Shown here one piece after another: positions 42,291 to 51,741 of a stretch of DNA of 64,000 nucleotides. The DNA comes from Chryseobacterium scophthalmum. Its GTDB lineage: Bacteria > Bacteroidota > Bacteroidia > Flavobacteriales > Weeksellaceae. The translations under genes and the position numbers were made by a program. How positions within the stretch are numbered: position 1 is the first letter of the stretch; every line of letters starts with the position of its first letter. The notes beneath the pieces were generated by a model, which made no database searches, was not told where the DNA came from, and saw only the letters and a list, made by a program, of their open reading frames with translations. Location of the stretch: the NCBI RefSeq assembly GCF_900143185.1, contig NZ_FSRQ01000002.1, positions 372,001-436,000 of the forward strand. Direction: 5' to 3'.

Positions 42291-44606
42291 ATGCTAAAAA
42301 CTAAATATATAGTTATCGGGATTTTATTTTCTTTTTTCTTTGTAAAAGCACAGAAGCATTCTGCGCATAATATTCAGAACGCTCAGAACAAAAAAGTACT
42401 TCCTTTTCCTGAAAAAAAATTAACAGGTGGTAAAACAGTAACATATCATCTGTATGTAAAGGATACTTTGGTCAACTACACCGGGAAAGTAAAAAGGGCA
42501 ATTGCGGTTAATGGCCAGATTCCTATGCCTACGCTCACATTTACGGAAGGCGATACTGCGGAAATCATCGTACATAACCTTATGGACGAAGAAACTTCTT
42601 TGCATTGGCATGGATTAATGTTGCCCAACAAAGAAGACGGTGTTCCTATGCTTACTCAAATGGGAATTAAGCCACATTCAACCTATATTTATAAATTTCC
42701 AATTATTCAGCACGGAACGCATTGGTATCATTCTCATTCAGGTTTGCAGGAGCAGATAGGAATGTATGGATCGATGATTTTGAAAAAAAGAGATGATGAT
42801 CCTACTTTTAGAAAAGGAATTGATGATATTCCTGCAATTCCGTTGATTTTAAGTGAATGGACGGATCTCAATCCTAATAACGTACATAGAATGCTTCATA
42901 ATGCCAATGACTGGTTTGCGATAAAGAAAAACAGCACGCAAAGTTATTGGGAAGCCATCAAAGAAGGGCATTTCGGAACTAAAGTGACCAACGAATGGAA
43001 ACGGATGCTTGCAATGGATGTAAGCGATATTTATTACGATAAATTTTTAATTAATGGTACCTCTGAACAACAGTTATCTCAATTTAAAGCAGGAGACAGG
43101 GTGAGGTTTCGTATTTCCAACGGAGGTGCTTCGTCCTATTTCTGGATCAATTATGCAGGCGGAAAGATAGAAGTTGTGGCAAACGATGGTAATGATGTAG
43201 AACCGGTAATGGTCGACCGACTCATTATAGGTGTTTCTGAAACGTATGATATTGTGGTGATAATTCCTGAGAAAAATACTTCTTACGAGCTTTTGGTAAC
43301 TCCAGAAGACAGAACAAAATCGGTTTCTATTTATGTAGGAGAAGGCATCAAGCAACTTCATGCTCCGCTTCCTAAGCTTAAATATTTTGAAGGAATGAAA
43401 ATGATGAACGATATGATGAAGATGAATGGCGATATGAAAGACATGGGAATGGCAATGAGCCTTCAAAAAATGGATATGAATGCAGTGATGTATCCTGAAA
43501 TTACAGGTGAGAAAGCAAAAGATTCTCAAAAAATGGACATGAGTAAAGATACGAAGATGGACCATTCTTCGCACGGTGTAGGGAATACTGATATTGTAAC
43601 CTTAAATTACAATATGCTAAAATCTCCTTATGATACTTCTTTGCAGAAAAAAGATTCTATAAAAAATATTACCCTTACTCTTACAGGAAATATGAACCGT
43701 TATGTATGGAGTATGGATAATAAAGTACTTTCTGAAGTTGATAAAATACAGGTTAAAAAAGGAGAAATATTAAGAATTAAATTGATCAACAACTCTATGA
43801 TGAGACATCCGATGCACTTACATGGTTTTGATTTCCGTGTACTCAACGCAAATGGTGTTCAAGCTCCATTGAAAAATGTATTGGATATCATGCCGATGGA
43901 AACAGATATTATAGAATTTGCAGCCAATACCGAAGGAGACTGGTTTTTTCACTGTCATATCTTATATCACATGATGGCAGGAATGAACAGAGTTTTTGCG
44001 GTGGGAGATTATAAAAACCCTGAGCTTCCAAATAAAGAAAAAGCATATAAAATGCTACAAAACGAAAGTAACGAGTGGCATCTTATGGCAGAAAACGACT
44101 TTGCAACCAATGGTAACGACGGACAGGCGATGTTGCAAAATGCAAGATGGAGCATTGGTACAGAATGGAGATTAGGATACAACAATATGCACGGTTATGA
44201 AATAGAAACACACGTTGGTAGATATATAGGTAAAATGCAGTGGTTAATGCCTTTTATTGGCTTCGATTGGAGATATAGAGACTCACATGGTTCTGGTGAA
44301 TTAGAAAAAAATCTTTTCGGACAAAAAAATAAAAAAGACCAAAGAGCAACACTTAGTGCGGGTGTATTGTATACCTTACCAATGCTGATCGACTTTCAGG
44401 CAGAAGTTTTCACAGACGGAATTGTAAGGTTACAATTAAGAAGAGAAGATATTCCTCTTACTCGAAGATTGCGCGGTGCTTTTTCAGTAAATACTGATAA
44501 AGAATATATGTTGGGTCTAAAATATATTGTTACAAGAAATGCATCTTTATCGACGCATTACGACAGCGATATGGGGTTTGGAGCCGGAATAACACTGGTA
44601 TATTAA
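42291..44606 (+). CDS. Multicopper oxidase with C-terminal barrel-like tail
   Basis: 771-aa CopA-type periplasmic copper oxidase. All four copper motifs are present: LHWHGLMLP (near 103), HWYHSHSGLQEQ (near 143), HPMHLHGFDF (near 506) and FFHCHILYHMMAGMNR (near 550). A Met/Asp/Lys-rich insert (EGMKMMNDMMKMNGDMKDMGM, near residue 370) may gather Cu(I). Beyond residue about 610 lies an extra 160-residue beta-rich tail that looks like CopB outer-membrane beta strands and ends GAGITLVY. The fusion would join oxidase and outer membrane parts in one polypeptide. Confidence 0.9.
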   Translation: MLKTKYIVIGILFSFFFVKAQKHSAHNIQNAQNKKVLPFPEKKLTGGKTVTYHLYVKDTLVNYTGKVKRAIAVNGQIPMPTLTFTEGDTAEIIVHNLMDEETSLHWHGLMLPNKEDGVPMLTQMGIKPHSTYIYKFPIIQHGTHWYHSHSGLQEQIGMYGSMILKKRDDDPTFRKGIDDIPAIPLILSEWTDLNPNNVHRMLHNANDWFAIKKNSTQSYWEAIKEGHFGTKVTNEWKRMLAMDVSDIYYDKFLINGTSEQQLSQFKAGDRVRFRISNGGASSYFWINYAGGKIEVVANDGNDVEPVMVDRLIIGVSETYDIVVIIPEKNTSYELLVTPEDRTKSVSIYVGEGIKQLHAPLPKLKYFEGMKMMNDMMKMNGDMKDMGMAMSLQKMDMNAVMYPEITGEKAKDSQKMDMSKDTKMDHSSHGVGNTDIVTLNYNMLKSPYDTSLQKKDSIKNITLTLTGNMNRYVWSMDNKVLSEVDKIQVKKGEILRIKLINNSMMRHPMHLHGFDFRVLNANGVQAPLKNVLDIMPMETDIIEFAANTEGDWFFHCHILYHMMAGMNRVFAVGDYKNPELPNKEKAYKMLQNESNEWHLMAENDFATNGNDGQAMLQNARWSIGTEWRLGYNNMHGYEIETHVGRYIGKMQWLMPFIGFDWRYRDSHGSGELEKNLFGQKNKKDQRATLSAGVLYTLPMLIDFQAEVFTDGIVRLQLRREDIPLTRRLRGAFSVNTDKEYMLGLKYIVTRNASLSTHYDSDMGFGAGITLVY

Positions 44607-44643
44607 ATATTTTTCATCAAATTTTAAAACAATTTTTTAAGAT

Positions 44644-44683
44644 AATAATTCGGGGCAATTTTCTTGTCCCGAATTATTTTTTA
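44644..44683 (+). terminator. Terminator after the multicopper oxidase
   Basis: AATAATTCGGG and CCCGAATTATT form an 11-bp stem with a short inner stem and a T run. It closes the copper cluster. Confidence 0.85.
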
Positions 44684-44756
44684 TAAAAAGTGAAAAAATA
44701 AATACTGTTAATCACACACTTATGAGAAAAAATAATTAATTTTACAAAAAACACAT

Positions 44757-45382
44757 ATGCTGATTAAAATATATGGAAGTTCCATTTTCGGCGTATCTGC
44801 ACAAACTATAACCATTGAAGTCAACGTTGATACAGGAGGAGTAGGTTATCATTTGGTAGGTCTTCCCGATAATGCGATTAAAGAAAGTAGCTACAGAATT
44901 TCTGCTGCACTAAAAAATTGTGGTTATAAAATTCCCGGTAAAAAAGTCACAATCAATATGGCGCCCGCAGATTTGCGGAAAGAAGGTGCTGCGTACGACT
45001 TGAGTATCGCAATCGGAATTCTGATTGCATCTGACCAGATTCTTGGTGAAAATGTACAAGATTATATCATTATGGGCGAGCTTTCACTTGACGGAGGTTT
45101 GCAACCGATAAAAGGAGTACTTCCAATTGCTATTCAGGCTCGTGAAGAAGGATTTAAAGGAATTATTTTACCGAAACAAAATACCAGAGAAGCAGCCATT
45201 GTCAATAATCTTGATGTATATGGCGTAGAAAATATCAAAGAAGTCATCGATTTTTTTAATGAAGGAAAGCCTCTTGAGAAAGTGGTTTTAGATACAAGAA
45301 AAGAATTTCAGGAAAAGATCAATAATTTTCCGTTTGATTTTTCTGAAGTGAAAGGCCAGGAAACCGCCAAAAGAGCAATGGA
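44757..45382 (+). pseudogene. comM: 5' part of comM (yifB), cut by the transposon
   Basis: 208 codons of the ComM/YifB Mg-chelatase-like ATPase, whose N-terminal ChlI domain (SIFGVSAQTITIEVNVD through FDFSEVKGQETAKRAM) is intact. The frame then runs 7 codons into the element and stops at 45404. The break falls in the middle of a codon (GA|T). The following part of the ATPase, including Walker A, is not in the window. ComM works as a DNA-branch-migration helper in natural transformation in Gammaproteobacteria; its role in Flavobacteriia is not established. Confidence 0.9.
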
Positions 45383-45450
45383 TGTCAATTACAAAAGTAA
45401 ATGATAATATACAACTAAAAATGATAAACTTATAACATTCATGATAATAT
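45383..45450 (+). repeat. Left end: three transposase-site-like repeats phased at 20 bp
   Basis: ATGATAA occurs at 45401, 45421 and 45441, exactly 20 bases apart. Each is preceded by an AC-A-rich half (ACAAAAGTAA, ACAACTAAAA, TATAACATTC). This resembles the several TnsB sites in the left end of Tn7, which are 22 bp there. Confidence 0.72.
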
Positions 45451-45555
45451 AATTTATTAATGCAACATGAAATACCGTGTTTTTACTGAATATTTATTCA
45501 CTAATTTTTAAGAATTTCAGCATAATTGTATATTTTTCTCAAAATAATACATGAA

Positions 45556-45600
45556 TTACGGTTAACCGTAAAAAGTTATAAAGATTAGATATTAATTTTG
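45556..45600 (+). promoter_or_regulatory. Perfect 16-bp palindrome and -7 box upstream of qatA
   Basis: TTACGGTTAACCGTAA (45556-45571) is a perfect palindrome. TAATTTTG at 45593-45600 matches the -7 consensus, 17 bases before the ATG, and the place where a -33 box should be is poor. The palindrome lies just upstream of that position and could be the operator of an activator or repressor. Confidence 0.6.
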
Positions 45601-45617
45601 ATATAAATCAACAAAGT

Positions 45618-47471
45618 ATGTGGAATGACAACGAATCCCTTTCTGACTATATTGATTATAGTTATTTAATGAAAGCAGTAACAACAATAATTGATAAAGA
45701 TAATCTATTGCCTTGTAGTATTGGAATTTATGGAGATTGGGGAAGTGGAAAGTCTAGTTTAATGAAAATGATTGAAAAAAAATACGAAAATGATGAAAAT
45801 ATTTTGGTAATTAAATTTAATGGATGGTTATTTGAGGGATATGAAGATGCAAAATCTGTATTAATGGGGCGGATTGTTGATGAAATAATAAACAAACGAA
45901 CATTTTCAGAGAAAGCTATTAAATATGCGGCTAAATTATTAAAAAGAATAGATTGGATTAAAGTTGCAGGATCATCGTTGAAATATGGGATGAGTTTTTT
46001 AACATTAGGACCTGTAGGACTTGCTGGGGTGTCATTGGCTGATGCAATGGGGAAAATGAGCGACGGGGATTATGAAAAATATATAAAAGAAAGACAAGGA
46101 AAAGAAATAGAAGACTCAGACGAGAGTTTGAGAAATAATATCCAGGAATTTCACAAAAATTTTGAATCACTTATTGATGAAACAAAAATAGACAAAATTA
46201 TAGTATTTATAGATGATCTTGATCGCTGTTCTCCTGATACAATAATAGGTACTCTCGAAGCAATTAAGCTTTTTTTATTTACGAAGAAAACGGCTTTTGT
46301 AATTGGAGCTGATGAAAGATTAATCAAATATGCTGTTAAAAGAAGATTTCCGGAATTAGCTGGGGAAAATCTTGAGATAGGTAGAGATTATCTAGAAAAG
46401 TTAATTCAATATCCTATTCGAATTCCCCCTTTAAATAAAATAGAATTAACAACATATGTTAACTTGTTATTTTCTCAATTATATTCTGTAGATACAGATG
46501 ATTTTGAACAGAGAAGAAATGAGGTTATAAAGGCTAAATCAACAAATGGATTTGATTTTGCCTTAGATCAAAATAATATTTCTGATTTTTTTCATACCGG
46601 GAATAATGAATTTGAGGATGCAATTGCTCTTTGTTCTCAGATAGTACCAGTTTTAAGTACCGGTTTAAATGGAAACCCTAGACAAGCAAAAAGATTTCTT
46701 AATACCCTGTTAATAAGAATTAGCATGGCCTCTGCAAAAGGAATAGATTTAAAGAAAAGGGTGCTTGCAAAATTAATGTTGTTAGAATATTTTAAGCCAG
46801 AAACATTTACAGATTTTCATGATATTCAAGCAGGGAATAATGGTGCTATTGCTCTGATAGATAAATTAGAAACAACTACTTACGGACAGGAAAATACTGA
46901 GCCTAAAAATATATCGGAAGGGGAGGAAGCAAGCTCAGAAGAGAAAATATTATTAGAAGATAATTGGATTGTTGAGTGGATCAAAAGTGAACCTAAATTA
47001 GGAAAAGAAAATTTACAACCTTACTTCTACTTCTCTAGAGATAAATTAACAATTAGTGCAGTTAATTTTCAGCGTATGACCCCAAAGGCACAAGAAACAA
47101 TTCGGAGATTAATAGGTGACTCTGAAATAGCTCGTAAATCTGCAATAAAATCACTAAGTACATTATCTTCTAGCGAAGCAGCATCTGTTTTTGAAGCTTT
47201 GACAGAAAAGGTGAAGCAGGAAGAAAATATTAATGACAGCAAAGCTTTTAAAGCATTATTTTATTTATGTGAGGAAAAATCAGATTTGAAATCACAAGCC
47301 ATTACTTTTCTTACAAAATATCCAGACCATAAATTACCATTAATAGCTATAACATTTACTGAAAGGCTATTGAAAACTTCTAATCCCGAAGCTTTAAACC
47401 ATCTTTTTAATATATGGAGTAAATCTGCTAATGAAAATTTTGCAAAGATTGTTAGAAAAAAAATAAAATAA
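45618..47471 (+). CDS. qatA: QatA-type KAP family P-loop NTPase
   Basis: 617 aa. The N-terminal KAP NTPase has Walker A GDWGSGKSS (about 40-48) and Walker B IVFIDDLDRC (about 196-205). A membrane-like hairpin (SFLTLGPVGLAGVSLADAMG, about 125-145) is typical of KAP proteins. The C-terminal 250 residues are helical. In the Qat anti-phage system QatA is the ATPase subunit; the order QatA-QatB-QatC-QatD is found here exactly. It starts the operon, 11 bases from the next gene. Confidence 0.87.
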   Translation: MWNDNESLSDYIDYSYLMKAVTTIIDKDNLLPCSIGIYGDWGSGKSSLMKMIEKKYENDENILVIKFNGWLFEGYEDAKSVLMGRIVDEIINKRTFSEKAIKYAAKLLKRIDWIKVAGSSLKYGMSFLTLGPVGLAGVSLADAMGKMSDGDYEKYIKERQGKEIEDSDESLRNNIQEFHKNFESLIDETKIDKIIVFIDDLDRCSPDTIIGTLEAIKLFLFTKKTAFVIGADERLIKYAVKRRFPELAGENLEIGRDYLEKLIQYPIRIPPLNKIELTTYVNLLFSQLYSVDTDDFEQRRNEVIKAKSTNGFDFALDQNNISDFFHTGNNEFEDAIALCSQIVPVLSTGLNGNPRQAKRFLNTLLIRISMASAKGIDLKKRVLAKLMLLEYFKPETFTDFHDIQAGNNGAIALIDKLETTTYGQENTEPKNISEGEEASSEEKILLEDNWIVEWIKSEPKLGKENLQPYFYFSRDKLTISAVNFQRMTPKAQETIRRLIGDSEIARKSAIKSLSTLSSSEAASVFEALTEKVKQEENINDSKAFKALFYLCEEKSDLKSQAITFLTKYPDHKLPLIAITFTERLLKTSNPEALNHLFNIWSKSANENFAKIVRKKIK

Positions 47472-47481
47472 TTAATAAATC

Positions 47482-48357
47482 ATGGGAACATCAGCTTCAA
47501 ACGGGGGACCAACAGGATCTCCACCACTTTTACCTGATTGGTTTAATTCTAATCCACCGGAAAGAGAGCAAAATGAACAACAGGAAACCGAAAATAATGA
47601 TCTTGAAACGGATACTGCAAATAATGATCAGCAAGAAGGACAATCTCAAGATGAAACTCTAGAGCAAATAAATCCATTGAATCAATCCAAAGATTGGGGG
47701 AAATCTAAAGGGGCTCTAACTAGACTGTCAAATGCAAGATCTGGAGCATCAATTAGAAAGGCTGGCAGAAACTATGTAAACAGTTTAGGCGGAAGTAGAG
47801 GAGCAACAAGAGCCGCTGTGCAAGGTGTAATAACAGGTAAAAATTATGCGAACTTCTTAGGAAGTATAGCTGAAGGAGGAATAACAAATGCTTTACAGGG
47901 GCTCGGAATAGATGAGTTTATTGGAAGAACCTCGGAAGAGGTTTGTATAGCAATAGCTAACGCATTAGCACCAATTGGAGCTACAAATGATGAAGCTATA
48001 GCACGTGAAGCTCTTATATCGACCTTGGACTCATTGTATGGGAAAATGCAAGAAGAAGGAAGCGATTTTACAAGTGTAAGCCAATTAAATCTAGAACAAA
48101 TAAAAGATACACTTATTGAGTTTGTTAGTAACTATATTTTTAATAAATGGATGTATGAGCTTGGGGGAGCAATTGAAAGAGGTGATGTTACAGAAAGAGA
48201 AGTTATAAATTTAGAAATACAAGTTAAAGATTTTATTCAAGCTGAGACAATTGAGAGATATCGAGATATTCCAATTGAAACATTTAATTTAAATGATCGT
48301 GTGAATTATATAATAATAGAAGAAATTTTTCAAACTGCATACTCAACTCTTGAATAA
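47482..48357 (+). CDS. qatB: QatB-type defence protein
   Basis: 291 aa. N terminus MGTSASNGGPTGSPPLLPDW is the QatB-like opening, followed by a Gln/Glu/Asn-rich disordered segment (about 25-70) and a helical rest of 220 residues. QatB has no recognised catalytic domain; identification rests on the N terminus and operon position. I recall that QueC-like defence enzymes modify an N-terminal glycine of a partner; Gly2 here would be suitable, unverified. The stop overlaps the next start by one base (TAATG). Confidence 0.8.
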   Translation: MGTSASNGGPTGSPPLLPDWFNSNPPEREQNEQQETENNDLETDTANNDQQEGQSQDETLEQINPLNQSKDWGKSKGALTRLSNARSGASIRKAGRNYVNSLGGSRGATRAAVQGVITGKNYANFLGSIAEGGITNALQGLGIDEFIGRTSEEVCIAIANALAPIGATNDEAIAREALISTLDSLYGKMQEEGSDFTSVSQLNLEQIKDTLIEFVSNYIFNKWMYELGGAIERGDVTEREVINLEIQVKDFIQAETIERYRDIPIETFNLNDRVNYIIIEEIFQTAYSTLE

Positions 48358-49688
48358 TGAAAACAAAAAATATAATAGTAAAAATACATAGCTCTGATGA
48401 TTTTCAATATGCTGAAGATCAGCAAGAAGATGTGCTGGAAATTCAGCTTGATCATACAGATGTGAATAGAATGGTCAAGGAAAATATATTAAGAGATCTA
48501 AGTCATTCAGGTCTTGTACCCAATAATGTAATTTATGACTTACTAAATTTTGCCCTTGCCATATACACGATTGATCAGGTTGTATCAAGAAAGAATAATG
48601 GTTTTCAAGGATGGTCTAGATATTTTATTGTCAATTTTCCAGTACAAGACTTTGAAATTTGGGATGCTGTAAGTGAAGAGTTCAACAAATATTTAAGCTT
48701 TTTAAGTGGAGATAAATGGGAATTTGTATTTAGACAGAGTGAAGAAATTAGAGATTTTGTATTGCCAGAAAATAGAAATCCAAATGGTATTACAAAAGTA
48801 TCATTACTTTCAGGTGGTCTAGATTCATTTATTGGAGCAATAGATCTTCTATCAAATGGGGAAATACCTTTTTTTGTAAGTCATCACAAAACTTCTGAAA
48901 GCAAAATTCAAGATAAAGTTTTAGGAGCTTTAAAAGCTCAGTTTGGCAATACAAGTTTTAAATCTCAAAAATTTTGGGTACAGCCAAATCAAAAAAACTC
49001 TACAGCAGAAAAAGAGAACTCTTCAAGAGCTCGCTCCTTCTTATTTATAACACTTGGGGTTGCTGTTGCTAATAGTATTGATGATGGGATTCAGATGGTT
49101 CTTCCAGAAAATGGTCTTATTTCACTAAATATACCTCTTACAAAATCAAGATTTAGTAGCCACAGTACAAGAACTACCCATCCGTTTTTTGTGGATGGAT
49201 TAAATAGTATATTTGAAAAATTAGGAATAAACAATAAAATTGAAAATCCTTATAGGTTTAAAACTAAAGGTGAAATGATATTGCAATGTGAAGATATTGA
49301 CTTTTTAAAAGAACATATTGCCATAACAATGTCATGTTCCCATCCAGAAAATGGAAGGTTTTTAGGAAGAGAACCTCTTAATTGTGGATATTGTGTTCCG
49401 TGCATAATTCGTCAAGCATCCGAGTATCAAACTGGAGAAATTTTCACATCCTATGCAATTGGAGATGTGAGAGAATCGGTTCCGTCTCAAAAATATAAAA
49501 AAGGTTCTGATTATCGTGCATTTAAGATAGGATTAGAAAAATTATCAGACATTAATAATGAACATTCACTAGCTTTGCAAATTATAAGATCAGGTCCTAT
49601 TCCTTACTCCACTTTAAATGAACTAAATGAATACATATCAGTTTATCAAAGGGGTATGTCAGAAGTTGAACAATTTTTAAACAGTTAA
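48357..49688 (+). CDS. qatC: QatC-type QueC-like ATP-pyrophosphatase
   Basis: 443 aa. The PP-loop SGGLDSF (about 154-160) lies in KVSLLSGGLDSFIGAI, and a zinc site CSHPENGRF...NCGYCVPC near residue 325-350 matches QueC, which makes preQ0 from a carboxylated deazaguanine. Unlike free-standing QueC (about 230 aa) it has a 150-residue N-terminal extension, as in Qat proteins. The defence role follows from the operon and not from activity. Only 7 bases precede the next ORF. Confidence 0.87.
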   Translation: MKTKNIIVKIHSSDDFQYAEDQQEDVLEIQLDHTDVNRMVKENILRDLSHSGLVPNNVIYDLLNFALAIYTIDQVVSRKNNGFQGWSRYFIVNFPVQDFEIWDAVSEEFNKYLSFLSGDKWEFVFRQSEEIRDFVLPENRNPNGITKVSLLSGGLDSFIGAIDLLSNGEIPFFVSHHKTSESKIQDKVLGALKAQFGNTSFKSQKFWVQPNQKNSTAEKENSSRARSFLFITLGVAVANSIDDGIQMVLPENGLISLNIPLTKSRFSSHSTRTTHPFFVDGLNSIFEKLGINNKIENPYRFKTKGEMILQCEDIDFLKEHIAITMSCSHPENGRFLGREPLNCGYCVPCIIRQASEYQTGEIFTSYAIGDVRESVPSQKYKKGSDYRAFKIGLEKLSDINNEHSLALQIIRSGPIPYSTLNELNEYISVYQRGMSEVEQFLNS

Positions 49689-49695
49689 ATGCTTA

Positions 49696-50430
49696 ATGTT
49701 ATTTGATACTCATTTCCACTTGGACTTATTTGAAGATCCACACTCACTTATTAAAAATATTGAAAAAAGGCAGGTTTATACAATAGCTGTAACAAACCTT
49801 CCAAAAGTTTTTTTTCATACACAAAAATTGTGTGAAGGATGTAAATATATTCGTCCCGCCTTAGGTTATCATCCAGAATTAGTTTTTAAATTTGGTGATC
49901 AGTTAGAATTGTTTCTTAAGTATCTTAACGAGACTAGATATATAGGTGAGATTGGATTAGATAATCAAAAAAAATCATTTGATGATTTCACTAAGCAAAA
50001 GCAGATTTTTGAAAAAATCATTTTTGCATGTGCTGACAAAGGGGATAAAATATTAACCATTCATTCAAGAAAGGCTGAAAAGGAAGTTTTATCAATTTTA
50101 GGCAATAATTTTCCTGGGACTGTTATTTTACATTGGTACTCTGGTTCTTTAAAAGAATTAGAGACGGCTCTATCTTATGGCTTTTATTTTTCAATAAATT
50201 CAGCTATGCTGAAGTCCAAGAATGGTTTAAATATTATAAAAAACATACCAGAAGACAGATTGTTATTGGAGTCCGATAGTCCATTTATAGGAGTTGATAG
50301 AAGTAGCAAAATTCCATACAATGCAGAATTTCTTATTCAGGAGTTAAGTGCTGTAAAGAAATTCCAGTCAGAAATATTAAAGGGAAAGTTACTTGATAAT
50401 TTTAAAAATGTTTTGTCAATTAAACACTGA
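49696..50430 (+). CDS. qatD: QatD-type TatD nuclease
   Basis: 244-aa TatD-family metal-dependent deoxyribonuclease. FDTHFHLDLFED at residues 3-14 carries the first metal-binding HxH, YIGEIGLDN near 80 the Glu, LTIHSRKAEKE near 119 and LLLESDSPFI near 195 the remaining ligands. Free TatD proteins are about 260 aa. It completes the QatABCD order and ends at a terminator. Confidence 0.88.
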   Translation: MLFDTHFHLDLFEDPHSLIKNIEKRQVYTIAVTNLPKVFFHTQKLCEGCKYIRPALGYHPELVFKFGDQLELFLKYLNETRYIGEIGLDNQKKSFDDFTKQKQIFEKIIFACADKGDKILTIHSRKAEKEVLSILGNNFPGTVILHWYSGSLKELETALSYGFYFSINSAMLKSKNGLNIIKNIPEDRLLLESDSPFIGVDRSSKIPYNAEFLIQELSAVKKFQSEILKGKLLDNFKNVLSIKH

Positions 50431-50456
50431 CACAAATCTTATTAAAACTAAACAAA

Positions 50457-50487
50457 AAATCCATTGTAGTTGAATTACAATGGATTT
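50457..50487. terminator. Terminator between qatD and the 413-aa gene
   Basis: AAATCCATTGTA and TACAATGGATTT form a perfect 12-bp stem between convergent genes, with A runs to the left and T-rich sequence to the right. Confidence 0.8.
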
Positions 50488-50491
50488 CCTT

Positions 50492-51733
50492 TTAACCTCC
50501 ATAAAGCATTATGTCGGAGATTATATAACGTAATTTGTCTTTTAAATCATACTCAATTTCCAAGTCCTCAGCATTTTCACACATCTCAATTAGCTTTGCA
50601 AAACTTGAAATTTCATTATCAATCTTACGTTTAAAAATATCTGAAAGCTTCGTTATACCTTTCAGAGCACTTCGAGGATTTTTAATTTTAGCTAAGATTT
50701 TGACTCTAAGCTCATCAGGCGTTTTTATTGACTTGATTTCGTTCAGTTCTTGTATGAATTCGTCACTCGTATTCAAGACTCCTTCCATATTATTAAACGT
50801 AGAGAATACATTTTCTGGTTTTGTTGTATGTGGAATGATCTCTTTATTTTTTTCAACTTCGGATTTTCTTCTATATATAAAAAAACCTTTTTCAATTCTA
50901 CCTACACTGAGAATGTTAGAAAAGCTAAGTGAGCCTTGCCCTAAGTCATTTGTAGATATTTTAACCGCTGTTGAAATGCTACCGAAGGCTCCGGCATCTT
51001 TCAAGAATTTCTCAGAAACAATTATATCAAGTTTAGATTCATTTAATGCAGCGCTTCTTATTGTATATTCGACTCCATCTTTATATTTCATATTCTGATG
51101 TAAAATCAGCATACTTACCACAAAGGTAAAATCAACACCATATTCAAAATATTTATTTATTGACGTAATTCCTCGTAAATAAAATTGACTATTATATTCT
51201 ACAAGCCTATAACTTTTATGTTTATTAACTTTAGAATTAGTCTTAGCTTTTTCTTTGAAATATTGAATGTTTTGTCTTGCCAATGCGCCCTCCCTAATCT
51301 TAAAAAGGTTATTAGCATATTTTGTCATCTCATAACTATCCAAAAAAGTGTTCTTTGCATCATAAATAGCAATTGTACGGAGATTATTCTTTACTTCATC
51401 GATTTCGACATATTCTTCAAAATTGAAAATTATATCTGTATTTATTTCTCCCTCAATGATCTGTTCATCGTCGTAAACATCAATGTCCTTTACTTGAGCA
51501 TATATAAAGGATCTATTATAATTTTCATTATAATATTTAACTCTTTCATATACAAGATCAATGTAATCGATGCAGATAATCTCATCTTGAATTTCACTAA
51601 TTTTAAATGAACTATAAATTTCATCCCTATAAGGATGGGAATCTATTAATTCACATAACTTGCTAACTCTTAGCTTTCCCGTACTTTTTTCAGGGTTAAG
51701 CTGTACTGTTTTTTGAAAAAACTCTGGCTTCAT
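50492..51733 (-). CDS. Unrecognised cargo protein, 413 aa
   Basis: No signal peptide and no membrane segment. N terminus MKPEFFQKTVQLNPEKSTGKLRVSKL is mixed; the C-terminal third (about 300-400) has helices rich in Lys/Glu. A hydrophobic segment VDFTFVVSMLILHQN near residue 200 may be buried. I do not recognise a domain. It follows the 57-aa gene by eight bases on the same strand, so the two are cotranscribed, and by location it may be a defence cargo. Function is not proposed. Confidence 0.75.
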   Translation of the reverse strand: MKPEFFQKTVQLNPEKSTGKLRVSKLCELIDSHPYRDEIYSSFKISEIQDEIICIDYIDLVYERVKYYNENYNRSFIYAQVKDIDVYDDEQIIEGEINTDIIFNFEEYVEIDEVKNNLRTIAIYDAKNTFLDSYEMTKYANNLFKIREGALARQNIQYFKEKAKTNSKVNKHKSYRLVEYNSQFYLRGITSINKYFEYGVDFTFVVSMLILHQNMKYKDGVEYTIRSAALNESKLDIIVSEKFLKDAGAFGSISTAVKISTNDLGQGSLSFSNILSVGRIEKGFFIYRRKSEVEKNKEIIPHTTKPENVFSTFNNMEGVLNTSDEFIQELNEIKSIKTPDELRVKILAKIKNPRSALKGITKLSDIFKRKIDNEISSFAKLIEMCENAEDLEIEYDLKDKLRYIISDIMLYGG

Positions 51734-51741
51734 AAAAATAA

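Noticed and set aside
44757..45404. A complete 215-aa YifB-like gene
   Set aside because: The last seven codons come from the transposon end and the ATPase part continues at 60051, so it is a fragment and not a natural short gene.
48357..49688. Ordinary queuosine-pathway QueC
   Set aside because: It is nearly twice the usual length, lies in the KAP-QatB-TatD operon and has no queD/queE neighbours.
50492..51733. KwaB/DUF4868-type protein of the Kiwa defence system
   Set aside because: Considered because of cargo position and size, but no adjacent four-helix membrane KwaA gene exists and I see no clear shared motif.
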